NCBI GenBank assembly: GCA_004172935.1 | Contig: SDZD01000008.1 | Coordinates: forward strand, 108,429-172,428 | Origin: a bacterium | GTDB lineage: Bacteria; Armatimonadota; Abditibacteriia; Abditibacteriales; Abditibacteriaceae | DNA length: 64,000 bases | Direction of reading: 5' to 3' | Shown: positions 25,130 through 33,954 of the stretch, one piece after another | How the letters are laid out: each line of letters starts with the position of its first letter | Numbering within the stretch: position 1 is the first letter of the stretch | Notes under the pieces: model-generated | Seen by the model: only the letters and a program-made list of their open reading frames with translations | What the model was told of the DNA's origin: nothing | Database searches by the model: none | Made by a program: the position numbers and the translations under genes

Positions 25130-25651
25130 ATGAAAATCAATACCATCGTGACCCGCCGCGTTTTTGCGGGATTGTTTGCTACTGCCCTGCTCTCCTCGCT
25201 GGCGACTCCCGCCGCGTTCGCGCATGTCGCGCCCTGCCCTTACTGCGGGATGAGCATTACTCAGGACACCCCAACTCAAGACAACGAAGTGGCGCTGCGC
25301 GTGGGGCGCAAGCGCATCGAGTACAAGTGCGTTTATTGCGCGTTGGCCGAAGCACAGACCGAGTACACAGGCGATTTGACGATTCTAGCGCCGAGCGAGA
25401 AGAAGGGGCAACCCGTTGTTATCACGCGCAAAAATGGGCAGTGGTCGGCAGGCACTGAAGGTGCGGTTTACGTGCTGAATTCGCCAGTGAAACACAAAGT
25501 TTGCGAGGAGCAGGCGCGGGCTTACACCTCGAAAGAAGCGGCGCAAAAGTTCATCGACGCCAACAAAGAAACGCTGCCGAGCGCCCGCATCGTGACGCTT
25601 ACGGAGCTAGTGAAAGCTGCCGCTGGACAGGCGAAGAACGCTGGCGCCTGA
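25130..25651 (+). CDS. NosL-like exported copper-binding protein
   Basis: 173 residues. A Sec signal peptide (MKINTIVTRRVFAG, cleaved after AFA) is followed by CPYCGMS and about 30 residues later CVYCALAE; the first motif resembles the metal-site wording of the copper chaperone NosL. GAVYVLNSPVKHKVCEEQ and an AYTSKEAAQKFIDANK helix complete the domain. NosL normally delivers copper to nitrous oxide reductase, but no nos gene lies in the window. The ATG at 25130 is preferred because of the signal peptide and a GGAG six bases upstream; the frame is open to 25070. The C-terminal domain of the next protein appears to be a diverged copy. Confidence 0.75.
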   Translation: MKINTIVTRRVFAGLFATALLSSLATPAAFAHVAPCPYCGMSITQDTPTQDNEVALRVGRKRIEYKCVYCALAEAQTEYTGDLTILAPSEKKGQPVVITRKNGQWSAGTEGAVYVLNSPVKHKVCEEQARAYTSKEAAQKFIDANKETLPSARIVTLTELVKAAAGQAKNAGA

Positions 25652-25712
25652 GGAACAAATAGGACTGGGATAAACACTCTGTTTATCCCTAATTCCCCAT
25701 TTTCATATTGCC

Positions 25713-27452
25713 ATGAAATACCTCTTTTTCGCGGCGGCTCTGGCGGGCATTGGCTTTATATCGCCTGTCGTTGCGTGGGCAGCTCCGGGCACTACCGCGA
25801 CTGGAAACAATGCGGTGCGAGAGATTCCGGCGTTGCCCGCCAACATGCCCGCGTGGTTGAACTCGACCAAAAATAACGAGATTTTTTATAAACGTGGGGC
25901 TTATAACTTCGCGATTACGACTATTCCCGAATTGAATCGGGATATGAATGGTGTCGCGGTGGGCCATGCCCTCGCCTATGAAGCGCTGGTGACGGGGCGC
26001 GAGAAGTCGTTGGAAACGACGGTATGGAAACAAATCGACCAGGTGTTGAAGAACGCGCCGCGATTTATGCCGAGTGAGAAAACGCTGTCGCCGACTTTCG
26101 GGCAGAAATACGGTGTGTTGGAACTGGTGTTCGATTGGACGCACGTTTCGCACGCACAAACGATTGATTTGCTGTCGTCGCCCCGCTTCGATAATGCGGC
26201 CAAGGATGCTGAAACCGAGAAGGTATGGGACTATTATCGAAATCAGGGAGCGCCTTTCACAGTAACAGGGTTGCCGATGAATATGGCGTGGCTCGATTCG
26301 CAGCCGTACTCACAGGCGTTTCGACGCAAATACCCGAAGGTAAACGCGCTGTTCTGGGGCTACCACTGGCTACAAACCTCGATTTACGATGGCTTGCGCG
26401 AAAAGACGCCCGCCGAGCAGAAGAAGATGTATGCGTTGCTGGGCAAGCGCTATCACGATGTCGAGTTGTACGACACCAAACGGCCTTTCATGCCGATGAT
26501 GGCCGAAACCAGCCCTTTGTTTTCGGCGAAATATCCCGACATCGCGAACGCCTTCGACAACCTGCATATGCTGCACGACATGGTGAACGACATTCTGGCG
26601 AGCGACTGGATGACGGACAAGCAAAAGAGTGAACAGATCAAGCGCGCCGTATATATGATGTCGCCCAATGCTCATAAAGGCTGCAAGCCGGGGGAGAATC
26701 ATGGCGTTATCGACGGGATTTCGCACGACCACCGCTTTATGGTGGGGATGCCGGGAATGGGCATCATGAAGAACGGAATCAACAACGCGGCGCAGTTAGC
26801 GAACCTAGAGATGAAAAGGCACGAAGGGATGAATATGGGCGGCATGGCGATGCATTCAGCGGCGCCCAGCACAGCTAAAGCTGAGGAGTTCGACCCGACG
26901 CGATTGATGTGGATGCCGAAGATGGGGTGGATGGATATGAGCCAGTGCCACCACTGCACCATGCCATTGACCGGGGGAGGCGATAACCCGCTGAGCGCGT
27001 GGCAGAACTCGACGGTTTCGGCGGAAGGCTGGACGATGCGGGTGCGGTGCGCGCTGTGTGCGCGCGACATGAGCGCCGAAGCCAAAGGCGGCGCGATTCT
27101 GTCGCTATCGACCGAAGACCCGCATAAGCGCGTGATAGTGTTTTCGGATGATCGAGGGAATTTGACCACCGATTATAAGGGCGCCGTGTTTTTGGAAGAC
27201 GAGGAAAAGGGCGGACATCCGAAATGTTCGCAGTGGTCACAGGCGTTCACGTCGCGGGCGGCGTTCGATGCCTATGTAGCGAAGAACCCGAAGTTCAAGG
27301 ACTCAAAGCCGCTTTCGTTCGAAGAATGGGCGAACGTGGAGGCGGAGGGGACTCCTGACACCTACGAGCAGGAAAAGGGACCAGTCGAAAACCCCTATGC
27401 CGCTGATCTGAAGGCGCGTGGCATCGGGACGGATGAGGGGGAGAAGCCATGA
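25713..27452 (+). CDS. Large exported Met/His/Cys-rich protein with C-terminal NosL-like domain
   Basis: 579 residues with a Sec signal peptide (MKYLFFAAALAGIG, cleaved near residue 23). The first about 370 residues are a mainly helical domain I do not recognise, with many His, Met and Trp (for example HMLHDMVND, GMPGMGIM). A Met-rich linker (HEGMNMGGMAMHS) leads to a C-terminal domain with CHHCTMPL, CALCARDM, GAVFLEDEEKGGHPKC and AFTSRAAFDAYVAKNP. That order (CxxC-M, CxxC, AVFL, Cys, AFTS helix) mirrors the preceding NosL-like protein, indicating domain duplication. It probably binds copper in the periplasm and may have an uncharacterised enzymatic or carrier role. It overlaps the next gene by four bases. 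Confidence 0.75.
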   Translation: MKYLFFAAALAGIGFISPVVAWAAPGTTATGNNAVREIPALPANMPAWLNSTKNNEIFYKRGAYNFAITTIPELNRDMNGVAVGHALAYEALVTGREKSLETTVWKQIDQVLKNAPRFMPSEKTLSPTFGQKYGVLELVFDWTHVSHAQTIDLLSSPRFDNAAKDAETEKVWDYYRNQGAPFTVTGLPMNMAWLDSQPYSQAFRRKYPKVNALFWGYHWLQTSIYDGLREKTPAEQKKMYALLGKRYHDVELYDTKRPFMPMMAETSPLFSAKYPDIANAFDNLHMLHDMVNDILASDWMTDKQKSEQIKRAVYMMSPNAHKGCKPGENHGVIDGISHDHRFMVGMPGMGIMKNGINNAAQLANLEMKRHEGMNMGGMAMHSAAPSTAKAEEFDPTRLMWMPKMGWMDMSQCHHCTMPLTGGGDNPLSAWQNSTVSAEGWTMRVRCALCARDMSAEAKGGAILSLSTEDPHKRVIVFSDDRGNLTTDYKGAVFLEDEEKGGHPKCSQWSQAFTSRAAFDAYVAKNPKFKDSKPLSFEEWANVEAEGTPDTYEQEKGPVENPYAADLKARGIGTDEGEKP

Positions 27453-28234
27453 AGTTATCTCCCTTGGTAGTCTTGGGAATGTTGGCGACTCTGGGCGCGA
27501 TTCGCCCCGCCCTGGCCGTTGACCATGATAATATCGACGCCGACCGACCGCTCGATTTTGACGACGCTGAAACCATCGCATTTCGCGAGAGGGCATCGGA
27601 GGTTGGAGCTGGGCTGGCGCAGCGGCGAGGTGGGAAATTGGGGTTGGCGAGCGATGTCGAGTACCTATATGGCTTCGCCAAAAACTGGCACTTGAATTTG
27701 GGAGTGCATCCCTCGTTGCTGGGGCAAGAGGGGCAAAGTCGGCAGTTCGATGTCGGCGATTTAGCGGTAGGAGTGCAGCACAACTTCAATCGTGAAACGA
27801 CATCGACGCCCGCTTTTGGTTTTCGTGCCGATGCCTATGTCCCAACGGGACGCGGTTCGCGCGGGACAGATTTCCGATTGCGGGGTATCATGTCGCGCAA
27901 GTTCGGGCGCTATGGACGCTTGCATTTGAACGCCGATTTGAACGTGAACAACAGCCCGAACGCAGGTGAGCGGCGCACTCTTCCCGGCGTACTAGTGGGC
28001 TACTCGTTGCCGCTGGGATACCCGCGCCGCTTCGACCGCACTCTGGTCGCGCAAGTGGGAATGAGGGCAGCGACGATGAGCGGCGATTCGGCGATTACGA
28101 ACATCGGAATCGGAGTGCGCCAACAGGTGGCGCAGCGTAGCGTGTTCGATTTGGGAATCAAGAGCGACATAGCGGGCGGAGGCAACGACCGCGAACGGTT
28201 CCGCGTTATCGCGGGCTACTCGACCTCTTTTTAA
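27449..28234 (+). CDS. Outer-membrane beta-barrel transporter-like protein
   Basis: 261 residues: Sec signal peptide (cleaved after ALA), then alternating hydrophobic/polar strands and a C-terminal Phe (GYSTSF), the signature for insertion by the Bam machinery. The N-terminal DNIDADRPLDFDDAETI and later HNFNR and SRKFGRYGR resemble the MetA-pathway (PF13557-like) transporter barrels. Its ATG overlaps the stop of the previous gene (ATGA). In this operon it is a candidate outer-membrane channel for the metal or for a metal-protein complex. The specific substrate is inference. Confidence 0.75.
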   Translation: MKLSPLVVLGMLATLGAIRPALAVDHDNIDADRPLDFDDAETIAFRERASEVGAGLAQRRGGKLGLASDVEYLYGFAKNWHLNLGVHPSLLGQEGQSRQFDVGDLAVGVQHNFNRETTSTPAFGFRADAYVPTGRGSRGTDFRLRGIMSRKFGRYGRLHLNADLNVNNSPNAGERRTLPGVLVGYSLPLGYPRRFDRTLVAQVGMRAATMSGDSAITNIGIGVRQQVAQRSVFDLGIKSDIAGGGNDRERFRVIAGYSTSF

Positions 28235-28240
28235 ACAGCC

Positions 28241-29926
28241 ATGAATATCAAAACTTTTCTACTGGCGGGCGCTTTAATCGGCTCGTCGGGTCAATATATC
28301 GAGGCGCAACCCACCTCAAAAACAGCGGCATCTTTCAGTGGAGCGCGCGAAATGTGGAAAGCAGTGAGCGATGATTTGGCTTATCTGGACGAGCGTATCG
28401 CGGCCAGAAAGCTGAGCGAGGTTCACGAAGCCGCGTTCAATTTGCGCGATAGTGCGCGGATGCTGCGCGGAACAAGCGCGGGGCTATCGGAAGCACAGAA
28501 AGGCGCATTAGAGCGCGGGCTGGCGCGAGTTGATACCCTCGCCAATGATTTGGATGCATCAGGCGATAAAAACGATTTGCGCGCGACGGTCGCCAATCAG
28601 CGCAAGATGCATGTGGCATTAGATGCTGTGGCGGGGGCTTTTCCGAAAGGGTCACTTCCGCCAGTGGGGGCCATCAAGGGCACAGGGCCAGTAAAAGACC
28701 CGGTTTGCCGCATGACGGTCGATCCAAGCACGGCTCCCGGCAAAGTGGCGTATCAGGGGCAGACGTACTATTTCTGCTCGGTGAGCGAGAGTCAGGCGTT
28801 CCAGAAATCGCCCGCGCGTTATGCCGCGCTGTATGACGACCTTGCGTTTGGCAAACCTAAAACGTTCGCGATTTCACTGGACACTTCAGCCAAAGTAGCG
28901 GCGAACAAGCCCGCACTATTGACTTTTGCGGTACGCGAACAGGGTCAAAGCCAACTGGTGAAGCAATTCCAGTTAGTGCATGAAAAGTTGATGCACCTGA
29001 TTGTGGTGAGCGACGATTTGAGCTACTTTTCGCACGAGCATCCACAAATTGGGGCCGATGGTCGTTTCCGCTTGAAGTGGACTTTTCCACGCGCGGGTCG
29101 CTACCTGATGTTCGCCGATTTTACACCAGATAATGGATTGAATCAGGTGCTACGCACACAGGTAACAGTGAGCGGGGGCCAGCCTAAAGCCCTGCCGAAG
29201 TTGGTGGCAGATAAGACGCTCTCGAAAACAGTGGATGGCTATACGATTTCGTTGAAGTCTTCGACGCCACTGATGGTGGGCAAGAGTTCGCTGCTGACTT
29301 ACAGCATCACGCGCGGGGGGAAGACGGTTACCGATATGCAGCCATATTTGGGCGCGATGGGGCACATGATGGCGATCAACGCCAATGGGCGCGACGTGGT
29401 TCACACCCACACTGTGGGCGCGGGCGGCGCGGTGACAAACGCGATGGCTACGGAGAAAGGGCCACGCTTCACCTTCGATTTGATGCCCACCGCGCCGGGA
29501 ATGACCAAAATCTGGGCGCAGTTCCAGCGTGGCGGAAAAGTGATTACGGTGCCTTTCACGTTCCCAATCGGCGGTACTCGCATGATTACACCCGCAGCAC
29601 CAAAAAACGAGGAGGCCCCTCACAATCATGGCAGCATGAATATGAACACAGCCCCAACGAATGCGGCTCAGAATGTCATGATTGCGCTTCCAGCCGGATA
29701 CAAAGATGGGGCAGCAACAGTACAGGCTGGAAAGCCTGTGACGCTGACGTTCAAGCTCGAAAAGGACGCCGGATGTGGCAACACGATTTCGGTTCCGAGC
29801 GCGAAATGGACGAAAACGCTGGAAGTTGGCCAAAGCGCCAGCGTGACTTTTACGCCGCAGGAAAGCGGGCCACTAAAATTTTCGTGCGGTATGGACATGC
29901 TGCGCGGCACTTTGGTCGTGAAATAG
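28241..29926 (+). CDS. Exported YHS, YtkA/FixH-like and cupredoxin multidomain protein
   Basis: 561 residues. After a signal peptide comes a helical segment (about 30-140), then a YHS metal-binding domain (about 150-197: DPVCRMTVDP and TYYFCSVSE). Two Ig-like modules follow (about 205-310 and 320-440); the first has HEKLMHLIVVSDD and FSHEHP, wording I associate with YtkA/FixH-like copper-cluster proteins. A His/Met linker (NHGSMNMN) leads to a C-terminal cupredoxin (about 475-561) with GCGNTI and CGMDMLRGTLVV. The next gene encodes that cupredoxin as a stand-alone protein. The chain of separate metal sites suggests copper relay or sequestration in the periplasm. Confidence 0.83.
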   Translation: MNIKTFLLAGALIGSSGQYIEAQPTSKTAASFSGAREMWKAVSDDLAYLDERIAARKLSEVHEAAFNLRDSARMLRGTSAGLSEAQKGALERGLARVDTLANDLDASGDKNDLRATVANQRKMHVALDAVAGAFPKGSLPPVGAIKGTGPVKDPVCRMTVDPSTAPGKVAYQGQTYYFCSVSESQAFQKSPARYAALYDDLAFGKPKTFAISLDTSAKVAANKPALLTFAVREQGQSQLVKQFQLVHEKLMHLIVVSDDLSYFSHEHPQIGADGRFRLKWTFPRAGRYLMFADFTPDNGLNQVLRTQVTVSGGQPKALPKLVADKTLSKTVDGYTISLKSSTPLMVGKSSLLTYSITRGGKTVTDMQPYLGAMGHMMAINANGRDVVHTHTVGAGGAVTNAMATEKGPRFTFDLMPTAPGMTKIWAQFQRGGKVITVPFTFPIGGTRMITPAAPKNEEAPHNHGSMNMNTAPTNAAQNVMIALPAGYKDGAATVQAGKPVTLTFKLEKDAGCGNTISVPSAKWTKTLEVGQSASVTFTPQESGPLKFSCGMDMLRGTLVVK

Positions 29927-29957
29927 ATAAGGGATCACAAAGCTCAAAGGCAATCAC

Positions 29958-30299
29958 ATGAAAAACATCTTCTTCTCACTGGCACTCGCCTCTGGATTAA
30001 TTGGCACGGTAGCCCCTCAAGTCAGCGCCAAGCCCAAAGTACAGACGGCGCGAGTTGTCATTGACGGCTCGTACAAACCGGAATCGGTGACTTTGAAAGC
30101 GGGAATACCAGCCACCCTCTCGTTCACGCTGAAAAGTGATTCAGGATGCGGCAACACAGTGGTCATTCCGGCATTGAAAAAGACTCTGGCGCTGAAAGTC
30201 GGCCAGACAAAGACGGTATCGTTTACACCGAAAAAGAATCAGACACTGGCGTTTCAATGTCCGATGCAGATGCTTAACGGCAAGGTCGTCGCCCGCTAA
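29958..30299 (+). CDS. Small exported cupredoxin
   Basis: 113 residues: signal peptide (cleaved after SA near residue 24) plus one cupredoxin fold. GCGNTVVIP in the middle and FQCPMQMLNGKVV at the end supply two Cys and two Met, the likely copper site. It is a clear relative of the C-terminal domain of the preceding protein and of the membrane-anchored cupredoxin at 52975, which suggests duplication and specialisation. It sits 31 bases after the previous gene and 4 bases before the next, within the same operon. Probable periplasmic copper carrier. Confidence 0.85.
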   Translation: MKNIFFSLALASGLIGTVAPQVSAKPKVQTARVVIDGSYKPESVTLKAGIPATLSFTLKSDSGCGNTVVIPALKKTLALKVGQTKTVSFTPKKNQTLAFQCPMQMLNGKVVAR

Positions 30300-30303
30300 A
30301 CCG

Positions 30304-31803
30304 ATGAAACCAATTTTCGTTTACCCACTGGCGCTATGCTTTGGTACCGCCATCGTCGCGTTTCCGGCTCAGGCGCAAATGGGCGGTATGGATATGGGCG
30401 GCGCTCCAGCGGCGACTCCCACGCCTGAAAAGCCGATGGATCACTCGCAAATGGATCATTCCAAGATGAATCACGAGGGGATGAACCATGAGGCTATGGG
30501 GCATACAATGCGTTCGACAACCGACGTTGCAGTGTCGATGTCGCGCGAGAGTTCGGGTACAGCATGGCAACCCGATTCTTCGCCGATGTACATGGCGATG
30601 AAGATGCGCGGGCGTGACCAATTGGCGCTGCATGGCACGTTTTACCCGCGTTACACGACCATCGGCGGCAATCGCGATGTTTCGGTAGCAGGGCAAGGAG
30701 GCACAAGCCGCTTCGATGCGCCTTCGATGCTGATGGGGATGTACGTGCATCCGCTCGATAAAAGCGACATGCCGCGCTCGCAATTGGGCATTCGTGCCAT
30801 GCTTTCGGCAGACCCGCTCATTGAGCGCGGCTATGGCTATCCGCTACTATTCCAGAGCGGCGAGGTTTATAAAGGCCAGCCGCTGCACGACCGTCAGCAT
30901 CCGCACGATTTGTTCTCGGAACTCTCGGTAACTTACTCGCGGCGCGTGGGAAGCAAGCAGTCGGCTTATTTGTATCTGGGTTATCCCGGCGAACCGGCTC
31001 TTGGGCCGCCCACTTTCATGCACCGCATATCGGGCATGGACTTCGCCGATGCGCCTCTTTCACACCACTGGCAGGATTCGACGCACATCACTTTTGGCGT
31101 CGCAACGCTGGGTTACAACTTCGGCAAATTCAAATTGGAAGGTTCGAGCTTTAACGGGCGCGAGCCAGACGAGAACCGCTATAACTTCGACACGATGCGG
31201 CTGAACTCGTATTCGGGACGCCTGTCGTGGAATCCGACGCGCGATGTGGCGCTGCAAGTTTCGCATGGCTTTTTGAAATCGCCGGAGACATCGCATCCCG
31301 ACGAGAACCAGCATCGCACCACAGCTTCGATTCTTTATAACCACTCTCTGGGAGAAGATGCCAACCTCGCGACAGCGTTCGTTTATGGTCAAAACGCCAT
31401 CAGCGGTGAAAGCACAACGCACGCTTACACCCTTGAGACGGCACTGCAAAAACAGAAGAATACAGTGTTTTTGCGCGCCGAGCATGTGCAGAAGACAGGC
31501 GAAGAGCTGGTGCTAAACCCCGCCGATGCGGGCAATATCTACGGTATCAATGCGCTTTCGATTGGCTATGTACGCGATTTGTCGCATGGTAAAGGCGTAG
31601 ACGTGGGCCTTGGCATTCAAGGCACGTTCGCCGATGGGCCTTCGGGCTTGAACTCGTATTATGGCTCCGGGGTATACAAGGGCTTTCAGGTGTTCTTCCG
31701 CATTCGCCCATCGCGGATGAAGATGAACGGTATGGGCATGACAGGCATGGGAAGTATGGATGGAGCAAGTAACATGGGCGATATGCCTATGACCGGAAAG
31801 TAG
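30304..31803 (+). CDS. Met/His-rich outer-membrane beta-barrel protein
   Basis: 499 residues, last gene of the copper operon. After the signal peptide (cleaved after AQA) comes a Met/His tract, QMGGMDMGG and MDHSQMDHSKMNHEGM, typical of copper-resistance outer-membrane proteins of the PcoB/CopB kind. The remainder is a predicted beta-barrel with alternating strands (HGTFYPRYTTIGG, LGYNFGKFKLEGSSF, VFLRAEHVQKTGEE). The C-terminus is again Met-rich (MGMTGMGSMDG), so both ends could bind copper. I do not see close similarity to canonical PcoB, and the protein is longer. Export of copper or its capture at the surface are both possible. Confidence 0.78.
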   Translation: MKPIFVYPLALCFGTAIVAFPAQAQMGGMDMGGAPAATPTPEKPMDHSQMDHSKMNHEGMNHEAMGHTMRSTTDVAVSMSRESSGTAWQPDSSPMYMAMKMRGRDQLALHGTFYPRYTTIGGNRDVSVAGQGGTSRFDAPSMLMGMYVHPLDKSDMPRSQLGIRAMLSADPLIERGYGYPLLFQSGEVYKGQPLHDRQHPHDLFSELSVTYSRRVGSKQSAYLYLGYPGEPALGPPTFMHRISGMDFADAPLSHHWQDSTHITFGVATLGYNFGKFKLEGSSFNGREPDENRYNFDTMRLNSYSGRLSWNPTRDVALQVSHGFLKSPETSHPDENQHRTTASILYNHSLGEDANLATAFVYGQNAISGESTTHAYTLETALQKQKNTVFLRAEHVQKTGEELVLNPADAGNIYGINALSIGYVRDLSHGKGVDVGLGIQGTFADGPSGLNSYYGSGVYKGFQVFFRIRPSRMKMNGMGMTGMGSMDGASNMGDMPMTGK

Positions 31804-31822
31804 ACGCACTATCAACACACCC

Positions 31823-31858
31823 AAAGGCGCCTCAATATGACCACCGAGGCGCCTTTTT
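31823..31858. terminator. Bidirectional terminator after copper operon
   Basis: AAAGGCGCCTC (31823-31833) pairs with GAGGCGCCTTT (31846-31856), followed by TT on the plus strand. It separates the copper operon from the convergent yeiH-like gene (stop at 31857). Confidence 0.85.
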
Positions 31859-32951
31859 AAATGTGCAGGAAGCGAATGAGCACATAGCCCATTAAGACGA
31901 GAGCCAACAGGGAGAATCCGGCGGCGAGGACGACGGGTTTTCCGGCTTTTTGAACGGCGCGCGGGTCGCTGGAAAGGCCCAATGCCGCCATCGCGACCAC
32001 TGTAAGACAACTCGCGAGGTCGCGTCCATGCAAAGCCAGGTCTTCGCTGAGCCAGCCCAACGAGCGAGCCAGGCCGAGCAACGCGAAGCCAATGATGAAG
32101 GGCGGTAGCATTTCGAGCAGGGTGTGGCTGTCGAATCTGTGTTTGGCGCCGCATTGCCGCGTTTTACGCAGGGCAAAGAACAAAGTAAGCGGCCCCAGCA
32201 TGAGGACGCGGGCCAATTTCACCAGGGTCGCGGTCTGGGTGGCGACGACTCCAACCCCGGCGGTGGCGGCCAACACCTGTGGCACGGCATAAACGCTCAG
32301 GCCCGCCAGAGTGCCGAAGGCACGCGGCCCCAAACCGAGCGCGCTTCCGATGAATGGCAGGGCAATGACGACGACCACCGAACCAAGGGCGGTAAAGGCG
32401 ACTGCTGCCGTGATGTGTTCTTCGTCGGCTTCGATGACGGGGGCAATGGCGGCGATGGCCGAGTTACCACAAATCGAGTTGCCGCACGCCACCAAAGTAG
32501 CCAGATGTGGAGGCAAGCCGAAGGCGCGGCCAATGAGAGTGCCCACAATGACGGACAGCACCACCAACGCGAAGACGCTTGCTAGAAGCGTAAATCCACC
32601 AGTGCGAAGCAGCGCCGCATCGAGCGAGGCACCCAACAGCACAATGGCGACTTCAAGGAGAGGTTTGGCGCAGAAGGCGATGCCAACCTTCTCGTCGGCG
32701 TTAGGCGTCCAGAACAGGCGAATCACCAAACCCAAAATGATGGCGATGACCAAGCCTTCGAGCCACTCGCGTCCCAACAAGTGGCCTTCGAGACGGCCCA
32801 ACGCCACGCCCACCAAACCAACACCCGCCGAGATAGCGACACCGCGCCAACGCTTTTGGATGAATGCGAAGGTATTGCCGAAATTGGTTGGAGCGGTGGG
32901 GATATTGTGGGCGCGATGGGCGGCGAACATGCTTAAAAATACGCATGACAT
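31857..32951 (-). CDS. yeiH: YeiH-family (UPF0324) putative sulfate/sulfite exporter
   Basis: 364 residues with about ten hydrophobic segments. Diagnostic stretches include the conserved VACGNSICGNSAIAAIAP, LGSVVVVIALP and LYPHLATL-like LPPHLATL, all of the YeiH (PF03601) inner-membrane family annotated as putative sulfate exporters. The start is uncertain: ATG 32951 (GTG 32954 upstream) or ATG 32930. It is divergent from a LysR-type regulator beginning at 32998. The pair matches the E. coli yeiE-yeiH arrangement, in which the YeiE regulator is linked to sulfite stress. A nitrite/sulfite reductase lies at 45191. The transported ion is inferred from family annotation. Confidence 0.87.
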   Translation of the reverse strand: MSCVFLSMFAAHRAHNIPTAPTNFGNTFAFIQKRWRGVAISAGVGLVGVALGRLEGHLLGREWLEGLVIAIILGLVIRLFWTPNADEKVGIAFCAKPLLEVAIVLLGASLDAALLRTGGFTLLASVFALVVLSVIVGTLIGRAFGLPPHLATLVACGNSICGNSAIAAIAPVIEADEEHITAAVAFTALGSVVVVIALPFIGSALGLGPRAFGTLAGLSVYAVPQVLAATAGVGVVATQTATLVKLARVLMLGPLTLFFALRKTRQCGAKHRFDSHTLLEMLPPFIIGFALLGLARSLGWLSEDLALHGRDLASCLTVVAMAALGLSSDPRAVQKAGKPVVLAAGFSLLALVLMGYVLIRFLHI

Positions 32952-32997
32952 CACATGAGGTCAATTCCGCTTTTTCGTTTTAAGTTAACTAACGGTT

Positions 32998-33891
32998 ATG
33001 GCTTTGAACTTGAACCTGTTGCGCTCGTTCTGGCAGGTTGCGCAAGCGGGCAGCGTGTCGGGGGCAGCGCAGAGTGGCTTCGTGTCGCAGCCCGCGCTTT
33101 CGAAAGCAGTGAAAGAGTTGGAGCAGCAAGTCGGGTTGCCGTTGTTAGAGCGGCGGGCGCGAGGAGTGACGTTAACCGAAGCGGGCAACACGCTGTTCGA
33201 ATATGCGAGCGCGATTTTCGCGTTGGAGCGCGAGGCACAGGACGCACTTCGCGCGCAGAAGTCGCTTGTGGGCACGACGCTTCGCATCGGGGCATCGACG
33301 ACGCTGGCAACCTATGTGTTGCCGCCACTGTTGGCGCAGTTCAGCACCAAATTCCCAGAAACGCATTTTTCGTTGGCGCGCGACAACACGCGGCAAATCG
33401 AGGCGAAGTTACTGGATTTTGAACTCGATGTGGCGATGGTGGAGGGGCCACCGCATTCGGCCAAAATTCGCAAGACGTGGTGGCGCGATGAGGAACTGAT
33501 TTTGATTTGTTCGCCCGCGCATCGGTTCGCAGCCAAAGGCACGGTTTCGTTCCAAGAGCTGGCGCAGTGCAAATGGCTGCTACGCGAACAGGGTTCGGGC
33601 ACGCGCGAGGTAGTGGAGACAGCGCTGGAGCGCTGGAACTTGCCGCTGTGCGACGCGCTCGAATTTAGCGGCGCCGAATCGTTGAAACAGGCCGTGGCGG
33701 CGAACCTGGGGGTGTCGTTTGTTTCGCGCGAGGCGGCTCAAGACCAGTTGGCACTAGGGCGTGTAAAAACGCTGACTACCCCCGATTTTTCGCTGCGACG
33801 CCCGTTTTATTTGCTGCACTTGCCGGGTCGCCCACTTTCGCCAGCAGCCAAAGCCTTCGAGAAGTTTTTGTTGGTGAATCAAGAACGCTAA
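32998..33891 (+). CDS. LysR-family regulator, YeiE/CysL-like
   Basis: 297 residues. The N-terminal winged helix-turn-helix is clear (FWQVAQAGSVSGAAQ, SQPALSKAVKELEQQVG, LLERRARGVTLTEAG), followed by the periplasmic-binding-protein-like effector domain (RIGASTTLATYVLPP, DVAMVEGP). The ASTTLATYVLPPLL wording resembles the CysL/YeiE branch, which senses sulfite or other sulfur anions. It is divergent from yeiH across 46 bases, the usual position for a LysR protein that controls the neighbouring gene. It probably activates yeiH and represses itself. Confidence 0.88.
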   Translation: MALNLNLLRSFWQVAQAGSVSGAAQSGFVSQPALSKAVKELEQQVGLPLLERRARGVTLTEAGNTLFEYASAIFALEREAQDALRAQKSLVGTTLRIGASTTLATYVLPPLLAQFSTKFPETHFSLARDNTRQIEAKLLDFELDVAMVEGPPHSAKIRKTWWRDEELILICSPAHRFAAKGTVSFQELAQCKWLLREQGSGTREVVETALERWNLPLCDALEFSGAESLKQAVAANLGVSFVSREAAQDQLALGRVKTLTTPDFSLRRPFYLLHLPGRPLSPAAKAFEKFLLVNQER

Positions 33892-33954
33892 CACGAACTG
33901 TGACGAACGTCGTGGGGCGCCCTCCGTCGTTTTACTAAGACTAACTACTAAGAT

